Shown here: positions 42,322 to 51,586 of the stretch, piece after piece
Layout of the letters: each line of letters begins with the position of its first letter
How positions within the stretch are numbered: position 1 is the first letter of the stretch
Source: Variovorax paradoxus
GTDB lineage: Bacteria > Pseudomonadota > Gammaproteobacteria > Burkholderiales > Burkholderiaceae_C
Assembly: GCA_016806145.1 (NCBI GenBank)
Contig: CP063167.1
Coordinates: 1,484,501 to 1,548,500 of the forward strand
Direction: 5' to 3'
Length of the DNA: 64,000 nt
The notes under the pieces: model-generated
Database searches by the model: none
Told to the model about the DNA's origin: nothing
Seen by the model: the letters and a program-made list of their open reading frames with translations, nothing else
Translations under genes and position numbers: made by a program

Positions 42322-45300
42322 TCAACTTTCCAATACCTCCCGCACCTTCACCGCCAGCGCCTCCAGCGTATAGGGCTTCCCGATCAGTTCCACCCCCGCA
42401 TCGAGCACCCCGTTGTGCACCACCGCATTGCGCGTGTAGCCCGTGGTGAACAGGATCTTCACCGCGGGCCAGCGGCGCCGCACTTCCTCGGCGAGCTTGG
42501 CGCCGTTGACCTCGGGCATGACGACGTCGGTGAACAGCAGCGCGATCTCGGGATGGGCCTCGAGCTGGCGCAGGGCGGCGGCGGCGCCGTCGGCCTCGAG
42601 CACGCGGTAGCCAAGCTCGGTCAGCGCGTCGACGCTGAACTGACGCACGGCCGGCTCGTCCTCCACCACCAGCACCACCTCCTGCATCTCGCCGAGCGGC
42701 ACCTCGTCGGCGCGCTCGGCATCGGGATCTTCCGCACCGGTGCCGGCGAAGCGCGGCAGGTAGACCTTGACGGTGGTGCCGTGGCCGACCTCCGAATAGA
42801 TCTTCACGTGGCCGCCGGTCTGCTTGACGAAGCCGTAGACCTGGCTCAGGCCCAGGCCGGTGCCCTTGCCGACGCCCTTGGTGGTGAAGAAGGGGTCGAA
42901 GGCCTTGGCGATGACCTCCTCGCTCATGCCCATGCCGGTGTCGGTCACGGCGATCATCACGTACTGCCCCGAGGGCACGCCCAGGTGGGTGCTGGCGTAG
43001 TGGCCGTCGAGGTGGGCGTTCTGGGTCTCGATGGTGAGGCGGCCGCCCTCGGGCATGGCGTCGCGCGCGTTCACCGCGAGGTTGAGGATGACGTTCTCGA
43101 GCTGGTTCGGGTCGGCGTGCGCGCGCCACAGGCCGCCGGCCAGCACGGTCTCGAGTTGCACCTCGGCGCCGAGCGCGCGGCGCAGCAGGTCCGACATGCC
43201 GGCCACCAGCTTGTTGGCGTCGATGGCCTCGGGCCGCAGCGGCTGCTGGCGCGAGAAGGCGAGCAGCCGCTGGGTCAGCACGGCGGCGCGGCGCGCGCCG
43301 TCCATGGCCGATTCGGTGTAGCGCTGGGCGCGCGGGTCGCTGTCGCCCATGCGGCGCTTGAGCAGCTCGAGCGAGCCCATGACCACCGCCAGCATGTTGT
43401 TGAAGTCGTGCGCGATGCCGCCGGTGAGCTGGCCCACGGCCTCCATCTTCTGCGATTGGTGCAGCCGCTCGTGCGCGAGTTCGAGCTCGGCGGTGCGCGC
43501 CTTCACGCGCTCCTCGAGCTGGGTGTTGGCATGCTGCACGGCATCGAACAGCCGCGCGTTGTCGATCGCGATCGCGGCCTGCGCGGCCAGGCCGACCATC
43601 ACGCGTTCCGAGCGCTCGCTGAACATGCCGGTCTGCACATGGCCGAAGAACAGCCCGCCGATGACCTCGCCCGAGCGCGAGACCACGGGCACGGCGAGGT
43701 AGCTGCGCACCGGCAGATGCCCCTTGGGCATGCCCTTGTTGGGCGGGTTCTGCGCATAGCGCGGGTCCTGCAGGATGTCGTCCGAGCGGATCACGCCCTC
43801 GCCGCGGAAGGTGGGCGCGAACACGGGCGTGGCGCGCGGCATGCCGAAGTTCTCGAAGGCGGCGCGGTCGGCGCCCGAGAGCGAATAGAGCATGTAGCGC
43901 TCGCCGGCATCGTCGAGCACGTTGTAGAAGAAGGCGCCGAAGCTCGCGCCCGTGAGTTCCACGCCGGCATCGACCACGTGCTGCACCAGCTTCTGCAGGT
44001 CGAGCTCGGCGGCGATCTGCGCGCCGGTGCCGTTGATGATCTCCAGCGTCTGCGTCTCCATCGCGAGCCGGTCGCGGCTGTCGCGCAGCCGCGCCTCGAC
44101 GCGCGCGCGCTCGGCCGCGTCCCAGGTGCGCTCGGCGGTCAGCTCGGCCAGTTCGATCTCGTGCGACGTCCACGGCCTGGGCGCGGCTTCGTGCAGATAG
44201 AACACGGCCCGCAGCGCGCCCGCGCGCAGCAGCGGCACTACGACCAGCGCGCGCGTGCCGATGCTCTCCCAGGTGTCGGCATATGCGCCGCCCGCGCGCG
44301 CATCGGCGCGGAAGTCCGCGATGACGAGCGTGCGGCCGGCCTTGAGCTCGGCCACCACCTCGGGGCCGAAGCCGTCGAGCACGCGCGACTCGCCCGCGAG
44401 GCTGGGCAGGTCGCCGGCACTCCAGTCGCGCGCCACGGTCACGTGCTTCTGCGTGGCGTCGACCACGCCATAGCCCGCGCGCCCCACTGCGAGATGGCGG
44501 CCCAGCAGTTCGGCGGCGGCGCGGGTCACGGCCACCGGGTCGGCCAGGTCGCGCACCGTGTCGCTGAGCTTGAGCAGGAAGCGCTCGCGCTCCTCCACGG
44601 CCTTTCGCTCCGAGATGTCGCGGTAGAAGATCGCGAGCCCGTCGGCCGAGGGATAGGCGCGCATCTCGATCCAGGCGCTGCGCCCGCTGGGCCAGGTGTA
44701 GAAGTGCTCGATCTCGACGCGCCGGCGCTCGCTCATCGCCTGGCGGTAGAGCCGGCCGAAGGCGCTGTCGATCGTGCCCGGCCAGGCCTCCCACAGGGTG
44801 CGGCCGAGGATCTCCTCGCGCGAGCGCGTCTCCAGCCGCATGCCCTCGGCGTTGATGGCCAGCACGCGGTACTCGGCATCGACCAGCACGAAGCCCTCGG
44901 CCATGCCCTCGAGCACGCCGTTGGCGCGCGCCTCGCTCTCGCGCAGCGCGGCCTCGGCATGCACGCGCTCGGTGGTCTCGATGACGATCGCCAGCACGCC
45001 GGCCGGGCGGCCGCTCTCGTCGAGCACCGGGGAGTAGTCGAGGTTCATCCACACCGGCTCGGGTTTGCCGTGGCGGTGCAGCACCAGCTCCTGGTCCTTG
45101 AAGGCCAGGGTGCCGCCGGCCAGGCCGACCTTCATCACGTGGTCGTTGAAGTCGGCCACCTCGGGCCAGCCCTGGCGCACCTCGGAGCCCAGCAACTGCG
45201 GATGGCGTCCGCCCGCGAACACCGAGTAGGCGTCGTTGTAGATCATGAAGCCAAGCTCGCCCCACAGCATCACGATCGGCACCGGCGAGCGCAGCAGCAG

Positions 45301-45474
45301 GCTGGTCGCGGTCCGCAGGCTCTGCGGCCAGGTGGCGATCGGGCCGAGCGAGGTGCGCTCCCAAGGGAAGTCGCGCACCAGGCGGCCCAGTTCGCCGCCG
45401 CCTTCCAGGAAGGCCAGGTGCGTGCGTTCTCCTTCGTCGTCCGTTCGCTGCGTGTTGCCGGAACCGTCCATCAT
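42322..45474 (-). CDS. Hybrid sensor histidine kinase (PAS-PAS-GAF-GAF-HisKA-HATPase-REC)
   Basis: A 1050-residue cytoplasmic sensor kinase. In order: two PAS-like domains (about 40-150 and 165-290), a GAF domain (about 310-450), a second GAF (about 480-640), a short coiled coil, the HisKA box with the phospho-His in GGIAHDFNNML, the ATPase domain with DTGMGM and GTGLGLSQVYGFV, and a C-terminal receiver with the phospho-Asp in LLFTDVVMPEVNG and Lys in IGKPYTLEAL. There are no membrane helices and no separate response regulator nearby, so the signal and output are unknown. ATGATG at 45474/45471 gives two possible starts. Confidence 0.9.
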   Translation of the reverse strand: MMDGSGNTQRTDDEGERTHLAFLEGGGELGRLVRDFPWERTSLGPIATWPQSLRTATSLLLRSPVPIVMLWGELGFMIYNDAYSVFAGGRHPQLLGSEVRQGWPEVADFNDHVMKVGLAGGTLAFKDQELVLHRHGKPEPVWMNLDYSPVLDESGRPAGVLAIVIETTERVHAEAALRESEARANGVLEGMAEGFVLVDAEYRVLAINAEGMRLETRSREEILGRTLWEAWPGTIDSAFGRLYRQAMSERRRVEIEHFYTWPSGRSAWIEMRAYPSADGLAIFYRDISERKAVEERERFLLKLSDTVRDLADPVAVTRAAAELLGRHLAVGRAGYGVVDATQKHVTVARDWSAGDLPSLAGESRVLDGFGPEVVAELKAGRTLVIADFRADARAGGAYADTWESIGTRALVVVPLLRAGALRAVFYLHEAAPRPWTSHEIELAELTAERTWDAAERARVEARLRDSRDRLAMETQTLEIINGTGAQIAAELDLQKLVQHVVDAGVELTGASFGAFFYNVLDDAGERYMLYSLSGADRAAFENFGMPRATPVFAPTFRGEGVIRSDDILQDPRYAQNPPNKGMPKGHLPVRSYLAVPVVSRSGEVIGGLFFGHVQTGMFSERSERVMVGLAAQAAIAIDNARLFDAVQHANTQLEERVKARTAELELAHERLHQSQKMEAVGQLTGGIAHDFNNMLAVVMGSLELLKRRMGDSDPRAQRYTESAMDGARRAAVLTQRLLAFSRQQPLRPEAIDANKLVAGMSDLLRRALGAEVQLETVLAGGLWRAHADPNQLENVILNLAVNARDAMPEGGRLTIETQNAHLDGHYASTHLGVPSGQYVMIAVTDTGMGMSEEVIAKAFDPFFTTKGVGKGTGLGLSQVYGFVKQTGGHVKIYSEVGHGTTVKVYLPRFAGTGAEDPDAERADEVPLGEMQEVVLVVEDEPAVRQFSVDALTELGYRVLEADGAAAALRQLEAHPEIALLFTDVVMPEVNGAKLAEEVRRRWPAVKILFTTGYTRNAVVHNGVLDAGVELIGKPYTLEALAVKVREVLES

Positions 45475-45650
45475 TGCCTGTGCCTTTCGTGGGCGAGCCG
45501 CAGCCTCGCCGTCGCCATCGCCTCGCCGGGCGGAAATGCCGGCAAATATAGAGGGGCGCGGTGCCAGCGGGAAGTCAGAGGGGTTCAGCGCGTGCCGAGG
45601 GGCAGCCGCTGACAGGGCGGAAGGACCGGGGCTGTCCGCCCGGGCCTCGT

Positions 45651-46538
45651 TCAACGCCGCGACTTGCGCAGCCGATGGATCAGGAAGGCCTCGAGCAGTT
45701 CGGTCGCCTTGCGCCCCGGCAGCGGCGCGGTGGCGAGCCAGGCCTCGGACTCGGGCAAGGCGGGCAGGCCTTCCTTGGCCCCGAGGATGCGCAGCCGCTT
45801 GGAGATCGTGGCCTCGCGGAACACGCCCACCGCGATGCCGGCACGCACCGCCGCTTCGAGCCCGGTGACGGTGGTGCTGGTGTAGGCGATGCGCCAGGCG
45901 ATGCCGGCACGGTCGAGCGCATGGGTGGCCCAGTCGCGCAGCATCGCGCCCTCGGGATTGAGCGCCAGCGGCAGCGGCCGCTGCAGATGCGTCGACGAGC
46001 CCGGCGCGGCGGCCCAGACGATGCGCGACTTCGACAGCGGCAGCCCCTCGCCCGAACCGACCGGGCCGATGCCGATGACCAGGTCGTAGCGCGCGCCCAG
46101 CTCCGCATGCATCAGCGACGACACGCCGTGCTGCAGCTCCACGTGAATGCGCGGGTGCAGCCGGCAGAACTCGGCGATCAGCGCCGGCAGCACGCGCGTG
46201 GCGTAGTGCTCGATCGAGCCCAGGCGCACGCTGCCCGAGACCTCCTGCGCATCGACGTCGCGAAACAGCTGGTCGTTGAGCCGCAGCATCTGGCGCGCCA
46301 GCGGCAGCAGCTGCAGCCCCTCGGCCGTGGGCACCAGCTTGCGGCTGCCGCGCTCCACCAGCTGCACGCCGAGCTGCTCCTCGAGCCGGCGCATCTGCAT
46401 GCTGACCGCCGACTGCGTGCGCGACAGCGCCTTGGCCGCGGTGGTGAAGCTGCCGATGCGCACCAGCGTGTCGAACACGCGCAGCAGGTCGATGTCGGCC
46501 GTGTGGCTGCGCGGGGCGGGGGTGTTCGGGGTGGGCAT
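45651..46538 (-). CDS. LysR-family transcriptional regulator
   Basis: A 295-residue LysR regulator. The helix-turn-helix occupies about residues 15-70 (LLRVFDTLVRIGSFTTAAKA, then TQSAVSMQMRRLEEQLG). The effector domain begins around SGSVRLGSIEHYATRVLP. I take the ATG at 46538; a TTG 15 bp upstream is possible. It is divergent from the Bug/hydrolase/FAD-oxidoreductase operon, separated by 122 bp that contain a perfect LysR-type dyad, so it very likely regulates that operon. Confidence 0.92.
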   Translation of the reverse strand: MPTPNTPAPRSHTADIDLLRVFDTLVRIGSFTTAAKALSRTQSAVSMQMRRLEEQLGVQLVERGSRKLVPTAEGLQLLPLARQMLRLNDQLFRDVDAQEVSGSVRLGSIEHYATRVLPALIAEFCRLHPRIHVELQHGVSSLMHAELGARYDLVIGIGPVGSGEGLPLSKSRIVWAAAPGSSTHLQRPLPLALNPEGAMLRDWATHALDRAGIAWRIAYTSTTVTGLEAAVRAGIAVGVFREATISKRLRILGAKEGLPALPESEAWLATAPLPGRKATELLEAFLIHRLRKSRR

Positions 46539-46552
46539 GGGGCCTCGATTCA

Positions 46553-46567
46553 ATCACGGAACGTGAT
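46553..46567. promoter_or_regulatory. LysR-type T-N11-A dyad (ATCACG-GAA-CGTGAT)
   Basis: A perfect inverted repeat with 6-bp arms and a 3-bp centre, fitting the T-N11-A rule of LysR recognition sites. It lies 14 bp upstream of the LysR start at 46538 and 94 bp upstream of the divergent Bug gene, as expected for an autoregulatory/activation site. Confidence 0.55.
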
Positions 46568-46660
46568 GGAAGCGATCATCAAACATCAAGTTCCGAGCTG
46601 GATCGCGGGTCAAGAATGAAGCCTCACGGGACCCACGAGCCCGAACAGGAGACCGCATCC

Positions 46661-47668
46661 ATGCATCACCCCTCGTTCTTCTCGCCGCCGCGGCGGCGCC
46701 TGCTGCAGGGCGCGCTCGCCGCCTCGGTCGTGTCCGCCTGGGTGCGGCCGGCGCGGGCCGCGGCGCCCTGGCCGCAGAAGCCCGTGCGCCTGGTCGTCGG
46801 CTTTCCGCCGGGCTCCTCGCCCGACGCGCTGGCGCGCACCGTCGCCGATCCGCTGGCGCAGGCGCTGGGCCAGGCGGTGATCGTCGAGAACAAGGTCGGC
46901 GCCGCCGGCACCATCGGCGTGACCGCGGTGGCCCGGGCCACCGATGGCCACACCATCGGCCTGACCGGCAACGGCCCGCTGACCACCGCCAAGCTGCTCA
47001 ACCCCGCCGTGCCTTACGACGTGGCGCGCGACCTGCGGCCGATCTCGCTGGTGGGCAGCAGCCCCTTCGTGCTGGCCGGCAGCACCGACATGCCCGCCAC
47101 CGACCTGCGCGGCCTGCTGGCCCATGCCCGCTCGCGCGGCGACCGGCTCAGCTACGGCTCGGTCGGGCCGGGTTCGGGCTCGCACCTGGCGATGGAGCTG
47201 CTCAAGACGCTGAGCGGCATCCAGGCGGTGCACGTGCCGTTTCCGGGCTTCCCGCAGGTGGCGACCGCGCTGATGGGCCAGCAGATCGACCTGTCGTTCA
47301 TGATCCCGTCGATCGCCGTGCCGCAGGCGCGCAACGGGCGGCTGCGGCTCTATGGCGTCAGCACCGCGGCGCCGTTCCCGGCCTTCGCGGACCTGCCGTC
47401 GCTGCAGTCGGCGCTGGCGGCCGGCCAGTCCTTCGACGTGGCTTCGTGGAACGCGATCTTCGGCCCCGCGAGCCTGCCGGCGCCGGTGGCGCAGCGGCTG
47501 TCGGAAGAGATCGCGCGCATCCTCAAGGCGCCCGAGGTGCGGCAGCGGCTGTTCGACCAGGGCTGGCAGGCGCTGGGCACCGCGCCCGAGGCGCTGACGC
47601 GCACCATCGCCCAGGACACGGCGATGTGGGGCGGCGTGATCCAGCGCACCGGCGTGCGCGGCGAATGA
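46661..47668 (+). CDS. Bug-type tripartite tricarboxylate transporter receptor
   Basis: A 335-residue Bug receptor opening the 46.7-53.6 kb operon. The start at 46661 has AGGAG nine bases upstream and gives a twin-arginine-like leader (PPRRRLLQGALAASVVS) cleaved near ARAAA. Landmarks are WPQKPVRLVVGFPPGSSPD, VIVENKVGAAGTIG, YGSVGPGSGSHLAMELL and VPFPGFPQVATALMGQ. The usual VPYKG loop reads VPFPG, a small deviation in the ligand-proximal segment. It probably supplies the substrate for the enzymes that follow. Confidence 0.92.
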   Translation: MHHPSFFSPPRRRLLQGALAASVVSAWVRPARAAAPWPQKPVRLVVGFPPGSSPDALARTVADPLAQALGQAVIVENKVGAAGTIGVTAVARATDGHTIGLTGNGPLTTAKLLNPAVPYDVARDLRPISLVGSSPFVLAGSTDMPATDLRGLLAHARSRGDRLSYGSVGPGSGSHLAMELLKTLSGIQAVHVPFPGFPQVATALMGQQIDLSFMIPSIAVPQARNGRLRLYGVSTAAPFPAFADLPSLQSALAAGQSFDVASWNAIFGPASLPAPVAQRLSEEIARILKAPEVRQRLFDQGWQALGTAPEALTRTIAQDTAMWGGVIQRTGVRGE

Positions 47669-47678
47669 GGGGCCGCGC

Positions 47679-48506
47679 ATGAAACGCCGACACCTCCTCT
47701 CGGGCGCGGCCGGCATCGCCGGTGCCAGCATTGCATCCGCCGCCATCGCGCAGCCGACGCGCACCGCACAACCCTCGACCTTCGTGCTCGTGCACGGCGC
47801 CTGGCATGGCGGCTGGTGCTGGTCGCGCGTGGCGGCACGTCTGCGCGAACGTGGCGACGCGGTGTACACGCCCACGCTCACCGGCCTCGGTGAGCGGCGC
47901 CACCTGATCTCGCCGCAGGTCAACCTCGACACGCATGTGGAAGACGTCGTCAACCTGCTGCAGTTCGAGGAGCTCGAGCGCGTGGTGCTGGTGGGCCACA
48001 GCTACGCGGGCATCGTGATCTCGGGCGTGGCCGACCGCGTGCCGCAGCGGCTGCGCCAGCTCGTCTACCTCGATGCCTTGCTGCTCGAGCCCGGCAAGAG
48101 CCTGTTCTCGGACTTCCCGCCGGCCGTGGTCGAGCAACGCCTGAAGGCCATCCGCGAGACGGGCGGCGGCGTGGGCGCGGCCGCCGCGCTGCCGCCCGCG
48201 GCCTTCGGCGTGAAGGACCCGGCCGACGCGGCCTGGGTCGCGCGCCACCTCACGCCGCAGCCCGTGGGCACCTACCTGCAGCCGCTGCTGCTGAAGGCGC
48301 CGCTGGGCAACGGCCTGTCCAAGACCTACATCGAGTGCACGGGCGACCCGATCGCCACGCTCGAACCCACCAAGGCGCGCGTGCGCGCCGATGCCGGCTG
48401 GCGGCTGCGCACGCTGGCCACCGGGCACGACGCCATGGTCACCGCGCCCGCCGCGCTGACCGAACTGCTGACCGATCTCGCGGCCTCAGCCGCTTCTACC
48501 TCCTGA
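47679..48506 (+). CDS. Tat-exported alpha/beta hydrolase (methylesterase-like)
   Basis: A 275-residue alpha/beta hydrolase with a twin-arginine leader (MKRRHLLSGAAGIAGASIAS). After the leader, FVLVHGAWHGGWCWSRVA resembles the first strand of plant methylesterases and hydroxynitrile lyases. The nucleophile elbow reads GHSYAGIV (Ser near residue 108). The base may be the His of ATGHDAM. Export implies hydrolysis of an ester in the periplasm before uptake by the Bug system encoded 10 bp upstream. Substrate unknown. Confidence 0.85.
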   Translation: MKRRHLLSGAAGIAGASIASAAIAQPTRTAQPSTFVLVHGAWHGGWCWSRVAARLRERGDAVYTPTLTGLGERRHLISPQVNLDTHVEDVVNLLQFEELERVVLVGHSYAGIVISGVADRVPQRLRQLVYLDALLLEPGKSLFSDFPPAVVEQRLKAIRETGGGVGAAAALPPAAFGVKDPADAAWVARHLTPQPVGTYLQPLLLKAPLGNGLSKTYIECTGDPIATLEPTKARVRADAGWRLRTLATGHDAMVTAPAALTELLTDLAASAASTS

Positions 48507-48520
48507 ATGAAAGCCTCGCG

Positions 48521-49963
48521 ATGGGAACCCTGACCCCCGAAGAACGCCATTTTTTCCGCTCCGACGTGCACGCACGCCAGGGCGAGCGCCGCACCCGCCA
48601 GCCGCATGGCCACATCACCGAGCCGGCGCGCCAGGTGCCGGTGCACGAGCGCTGCGACGTGCTGGTGCTCGGCGGCGGTCCGTCGGGCGTGGCGGCGGCC
48701 GTGGCGGCGGCGCGCAGCGGTGCGCGCACGGTGCTGCTCGAGCGCTACAACCACCTGGGCGGTCTGTCGACCGGCGGCCTCGTGATCTGGATCGACCGCA
48801 TGAGCGACTGGTCGGGCCGGCACGTGATCCAGGGCCTGGCGGCCGAGTTCATGGACCGCCTGGGCCGCGACGCGGTCGCGGGCCCGCCGCGCGAGGACTG
48901 GGGTTCGCGCGACGCCGCCAAGGCCGAGCACTGGTCGCTGCGCACCGCGGCCTTCCACGGCGTGGTAACCCATTCGCCGACCATCGATCCCGAGATGCTC
49001 AAGGGCGTGTATCACCAGATGGTGCGCGAGGCCGGCGTCGACCTGATCCTGCACGGCTGGATGGTCGCGCCGATCGCCGAGGCCGGGCGCGTGACCGGCG
49101 CCGTGTTCGAGAGCAAGCAGGGCCGGCGCGCCATCCTCGCGCGCGTGGTGGTCGACACCACGGGCGAGGGCGACCTCTACGCCGCCGCGGGCGCGGCCTT
49201 CTCGTCCGACATCGACGCGCACGACATCCATCACTGCATCAACACCTCGTGGCTGTTCGCGGGCGTCGACATGCGGCGCTGGCTCGACTTCCGCGCGCAC
49301 CAGCCGCAGGCCTATTCGGCGCTGCTGGCGCGGGGGCGCGAGACGCTGGGCAGCTTCGAGAAGCCCATCGTCTCCTGGCGCGACGACGTCGCCACCTTCC
49401 TCGGTCCGCGCAAGTCGGGCTTCAGCGCGCTCGACGTCGACGAGATGACGCAGGTCGAATGGGAGTCGCGCCGCAGCATGGCCGAGCACCTGGCCTTCTA
49501 CCGCGCGCATGCGCCGGGCTTCGAGCAGGCCTGGCCGATGCTGATGGCGCCGCAGATCGGCACCCGGCATGGCCGGCGGCTCGCGGGCGTCAAGAGCGTG
49601 CGGCGCGCGGACTGGGACGCGGGCGCGGTCGAGGCCGACGAGATCGGCATCAGCCCCAGTCCTTCGCCGAAGTTTCCGAACATCTCGGTGCCCTATGGCG
49701 CGCTGGTGCCCGAGCGGCTCGACGGCGTGCTCGCCGCGGGCAAGCACATCTCGTGCGACACCAACTCGCACGGCTTCATGCGCGAGATCCCGCAATGCTG
49801 GCTCACGGGCCAGGCGGCCGGCACCGCGGCCGCACTCGCCGCCGATGCGGGCGTTCTGCCGCGTGAGGTCGATGTGGGCCGGCTGCAGGCGCTGTTGATG
49901 GCGCAGGGTGTGCCGCTGCGCCAGACCGCGCCGGTGGCAACGGAAGCGCAGGCGACCGCATGA
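48521..49963 (+). CDS. FAD-dependent oxidoreductase (PF12831-like)
   Basis: A 480-residue flavoprotein. The dinucleotide motif VLGGGPSGVAAAVAAARSG begins near residue 48, and a second FAD-contact stretch is VVVDTTGEGDLYAAAGAAF. The C-terminal part has CDTNSHGFMREIPQCWLTGQ in pieces, typical of the FAD-dependent oxidoreductase group fused in other species to glycosyl-hydrolase-like modules. Substrate unknown. A sugar- or cyclitol-derived acid would fit the TIM-barrel and shikimate-dehydrogenase-like genes behind it, but that is inference. The stop overlaps the next start (ATGA). Confidence 0.85.
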   Translation: MGTLTPEERHFFRSDVHARQGERRTRQPHGHITEPARQVPVHERCDVLVLGGGPSGVAAAVAAARSGARTVLLERYNHLGGLSTGGLVIWIDRMSDWSGRHVIQGLAAEFMDRLGRDAVAGPPREDWGSRDAAKAEHWSLRTAAFHGVVTHSPTIDPEMLKGVYHQMVREAGVDLILHGWMVAPIAEAGRVTGAVFESKQGRRAILARVVVDTTGEGDLYAAAGAAFSSDIDAHDIHHCINTSWLFAGVDMRRWLDFRAHQPQAYSALLARGRETLGSFEKPIVSWRDDVATFLGPRKSGFSALDVDEMTQVEWESRRSMAEHLAFYRAHAPGFEQAWPMLMAPQIGTRHGRRLAGVKSVRRADWDAGAVEADEIGISPSPSPKFPNISVPYGALVPERLDGVLAAGKHISCDTNSHGFMREIPQCWLTGQAAGTAAALAADAGVLPREVDVGRLQALLMAQGVPLRQTAPVATEAQATA

Positions 49964-50778
49964 GCTTCCGGCTCGCACTGGCCCATCTCGGCATGCTCGA
50001 TGCGACGCCGCCGCGGCTGGTCGAGGCCGCGCATGCGGCGGGCTTCGCGGGTGTCGGCATCCGCTTGCTGCCCGCGCGCCTCGGCGAGGCGCCGTTCCCG
50101 ATGGCCGTGGGCGGCACGATGCTGCGCGAAACGCTGGCGCGGCTGGGCGACCTGGGCATGGCGGTGCACGACATCGAGATCGCGCGCATCAAGCCGGACT
50201 TCGATGCCACGGCACTGGCCGGCGTGCTCGAGTCGGCGCAGGCATTGGGCGCGCGCTGCCTCATGGTCAATGTCGACGATGCCGACCTCGCGCGCGCCGC
50301 CGACGGCATTGCCGCGCTGGCCGAACGCGCGCGGCCGCATGGGCTGTCGCTCGGCGTCGAGTTCATGGTCTACACCGCCGCGCGCAGCCTGGCCGATGCG
50401 CAGCGGTTGGTGGCCGCGGTGCCGGGGTCCGATGCGCGCATCGTGGTCGACGCCTTGCATTTCTGCCGCGCCGGCTGCGAGCCTGCGCAGATGCATGCCG
50501 AGCGCATCGACCACGGCTTCATGCAGATCAACGACGCGCCCCCGCAGCGCCACCCGGGCCTCTCGCCTGCCGAGGAAGGCCGGGCCCACCGGCTGTTTCC
50601 GGGCGAGGGCGCGCTGCCGCTGGCCGCGCTGCTCGCCTCCCTGGCCGGCGATGCGCTGCTGTCGGTCGAGGCACCCAGCGCCATCCGCATGGCCACGATG
50701 GATCCACAGGCGCGCGCCGCGGCCGCCCATCGCGCCACCACTTCCTTCCTGCAACGAAACGGCTACGCCCATGCCTGA
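49960..50778 (+). CDS. TIM-barrel sugar-phosphate isomerase/dehydroshikimate-dehydratase-like protein
   Basis: A 272-residue xylose-isomerase-like (AP_endonuc_2) barrel. Candidate metal ligands are the Glu of LGVEFMVYT, the Asp and His of VVDALHF, the Gln/Asn of FMQINDAP and the Glu of SVEAPS. The family includes sugar isomerases/epimerases and 3-dehydroshikimate dehydratases (AsbF/QuiC type). The next gene is a shikimate-dehydrogenase-like protein, overlapping by 8 bp, which makes a dehydratase or isomerase on a cyclic polyol acid plausible. Activity is not proved by sequence. Confidence 0.82.
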   Translation: MSFRLALAHLGMLDATPPRLVEAAHAAGFAGVGIRLLPARLGEAPFPMAVGGTMLRETLARLGDLGMAVHDIEIARIKPDFDATALAGVLESAQALGARCLMVNVDDADLARAADGIAALAERARPHGLSLGVEFMVYTAARSLADAQRLVAAVPGSDARIVVDALHFCRAGCEPAQMHAERIDHGFMQINDAPPQRHPGLSPAEEGRAHRLFPGEGALPLAALLASLAGDALLSVEAPSAIRMATMDPQARAAAAHRATTSFLQRNGYAHA

Positions 50779-51586
50779 CACCCCCCTCGACTGGAACGGC
50801 CTCAAGCTCGACGGCGGCACCGCCGTGCTCGGCATCATCGGCGACCCGATCGCGCAGGTGAAGGCGCCGTTGCCGCTGACGCAGCGCCTGCAGCGGCGCG
50901 GCCTCAACGCCGTGCTGGTGCCACTGCATGTGCACGCCGACGACGTGGCGCCGCTGCTGCAGAGCCTGCATGCGGTGCGCAACCTCGCGGGCATCGTCGT
51001 CACCGTGCCGCACAAGCAGCAGGTGGCGTCATTGCCGATCGAACTGATGCGCGCGGCGCGTGAAGCCCGCGCCGTGAACGTGCTGCGCCGCCATGGCCAG
51101 GGCTGGCAGGGCGAGCTGCTCGATGGCGCCGGCTTTCTCGCGGGCCTGGTGCGCAATGACTTCGAGGTGCGGGGCCGCAGCGTCGGTCTCGCGGGCGCCG
51201 GTGGCGCGGGCAATGCGATCGCCTTCGCGCTGGCCGCCGCGGGGGCCGCCTCCATCGACATCCGCGATGCCGACGACGCGAAGCGCGCCGATCTCGTCGC
51301 GCGGTTGCGTGCATCGGGCTGCAACGCCGGCGCATGGGATGGCGAGAGCCCGCGCGACCTGCTCGTCAACGCCACGCCCGCCGGCATGCGCGCGGACGAC
51401 CCGCTGCCGATCGCGCCCTCCGCGATCCGCGCGGGCCAGACGGTGGCCGACGTGATCATGGAGCCGCCCACCACCGCGCTGCTCGCGCTCGCCGAATCCA
51501 TGGGCGCGCGCATCGTGCATGGCCGCCACATGATGGACGAGCAGCTCGAGGCCATGGCCGACTTCTTCGCCGAGGTGCTGCGATGA
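50771..51586 (+). CDS. Shikimate-dehydrogenase-like protein with altered substrate site
   Basis: A 271-residue AroE-fold protein. Catalytic Lys82 (VTVPHK) and the Asp of ELLDGAGF are retained, as is the glycine-rich NADP site LAGAGGAGNA. The shikimate-binding loop, GNPIAHSKSP in E. coli AroE, reads GDPIAQVKAP: both serines are gone (Val30, Ala32) and His is Gln. The usual Asn before TVP is Val. It therefore probably oxidises a different hydroxy-acid and is not the housekeeping AroE. It overlaps both neighbours, so it is part of the catabolic operon. Confidence 0.85.
   Translation: MPDTPLDWNGLKLDGGTAVLGIIGDPIAQVKAPLPLTQRLQRRGLNAVLVPLHVHADDVAPLLQSLHAVRNLAGIVVTVPHKQQVASLPIELMRAAREARAVNVLRRHGQGWQGELLDGAGFLAGLVRNDFEVRGRSVGLAGAGGAGNAIAFALAAAGAASIDIRDADDAKRADLVARLRASGCNAGAWDGESPRDLLVNATPAGMRADDPLPIAPSAIRAGQTVADVIMEPPTTALLALAESMGARIVHGRHMMDEQLEAMADFFAEVLR

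Noticed and set aside
42316..45612. Plus-strand open frame (1098 codons) antisense to the hybrid kinase
   Set aside because: The minus strand encodes recognisable PAS, GAF, HisKA, ATPase and receiver motifs in order; the antisense frame has none.
50771..51586. Housekeeping aroE assignment for the shikimate-dehydrogenase-like gene
   Set aside because: Both shikimate-binding serines are missing and the gene is embedded in a catabolic operon.
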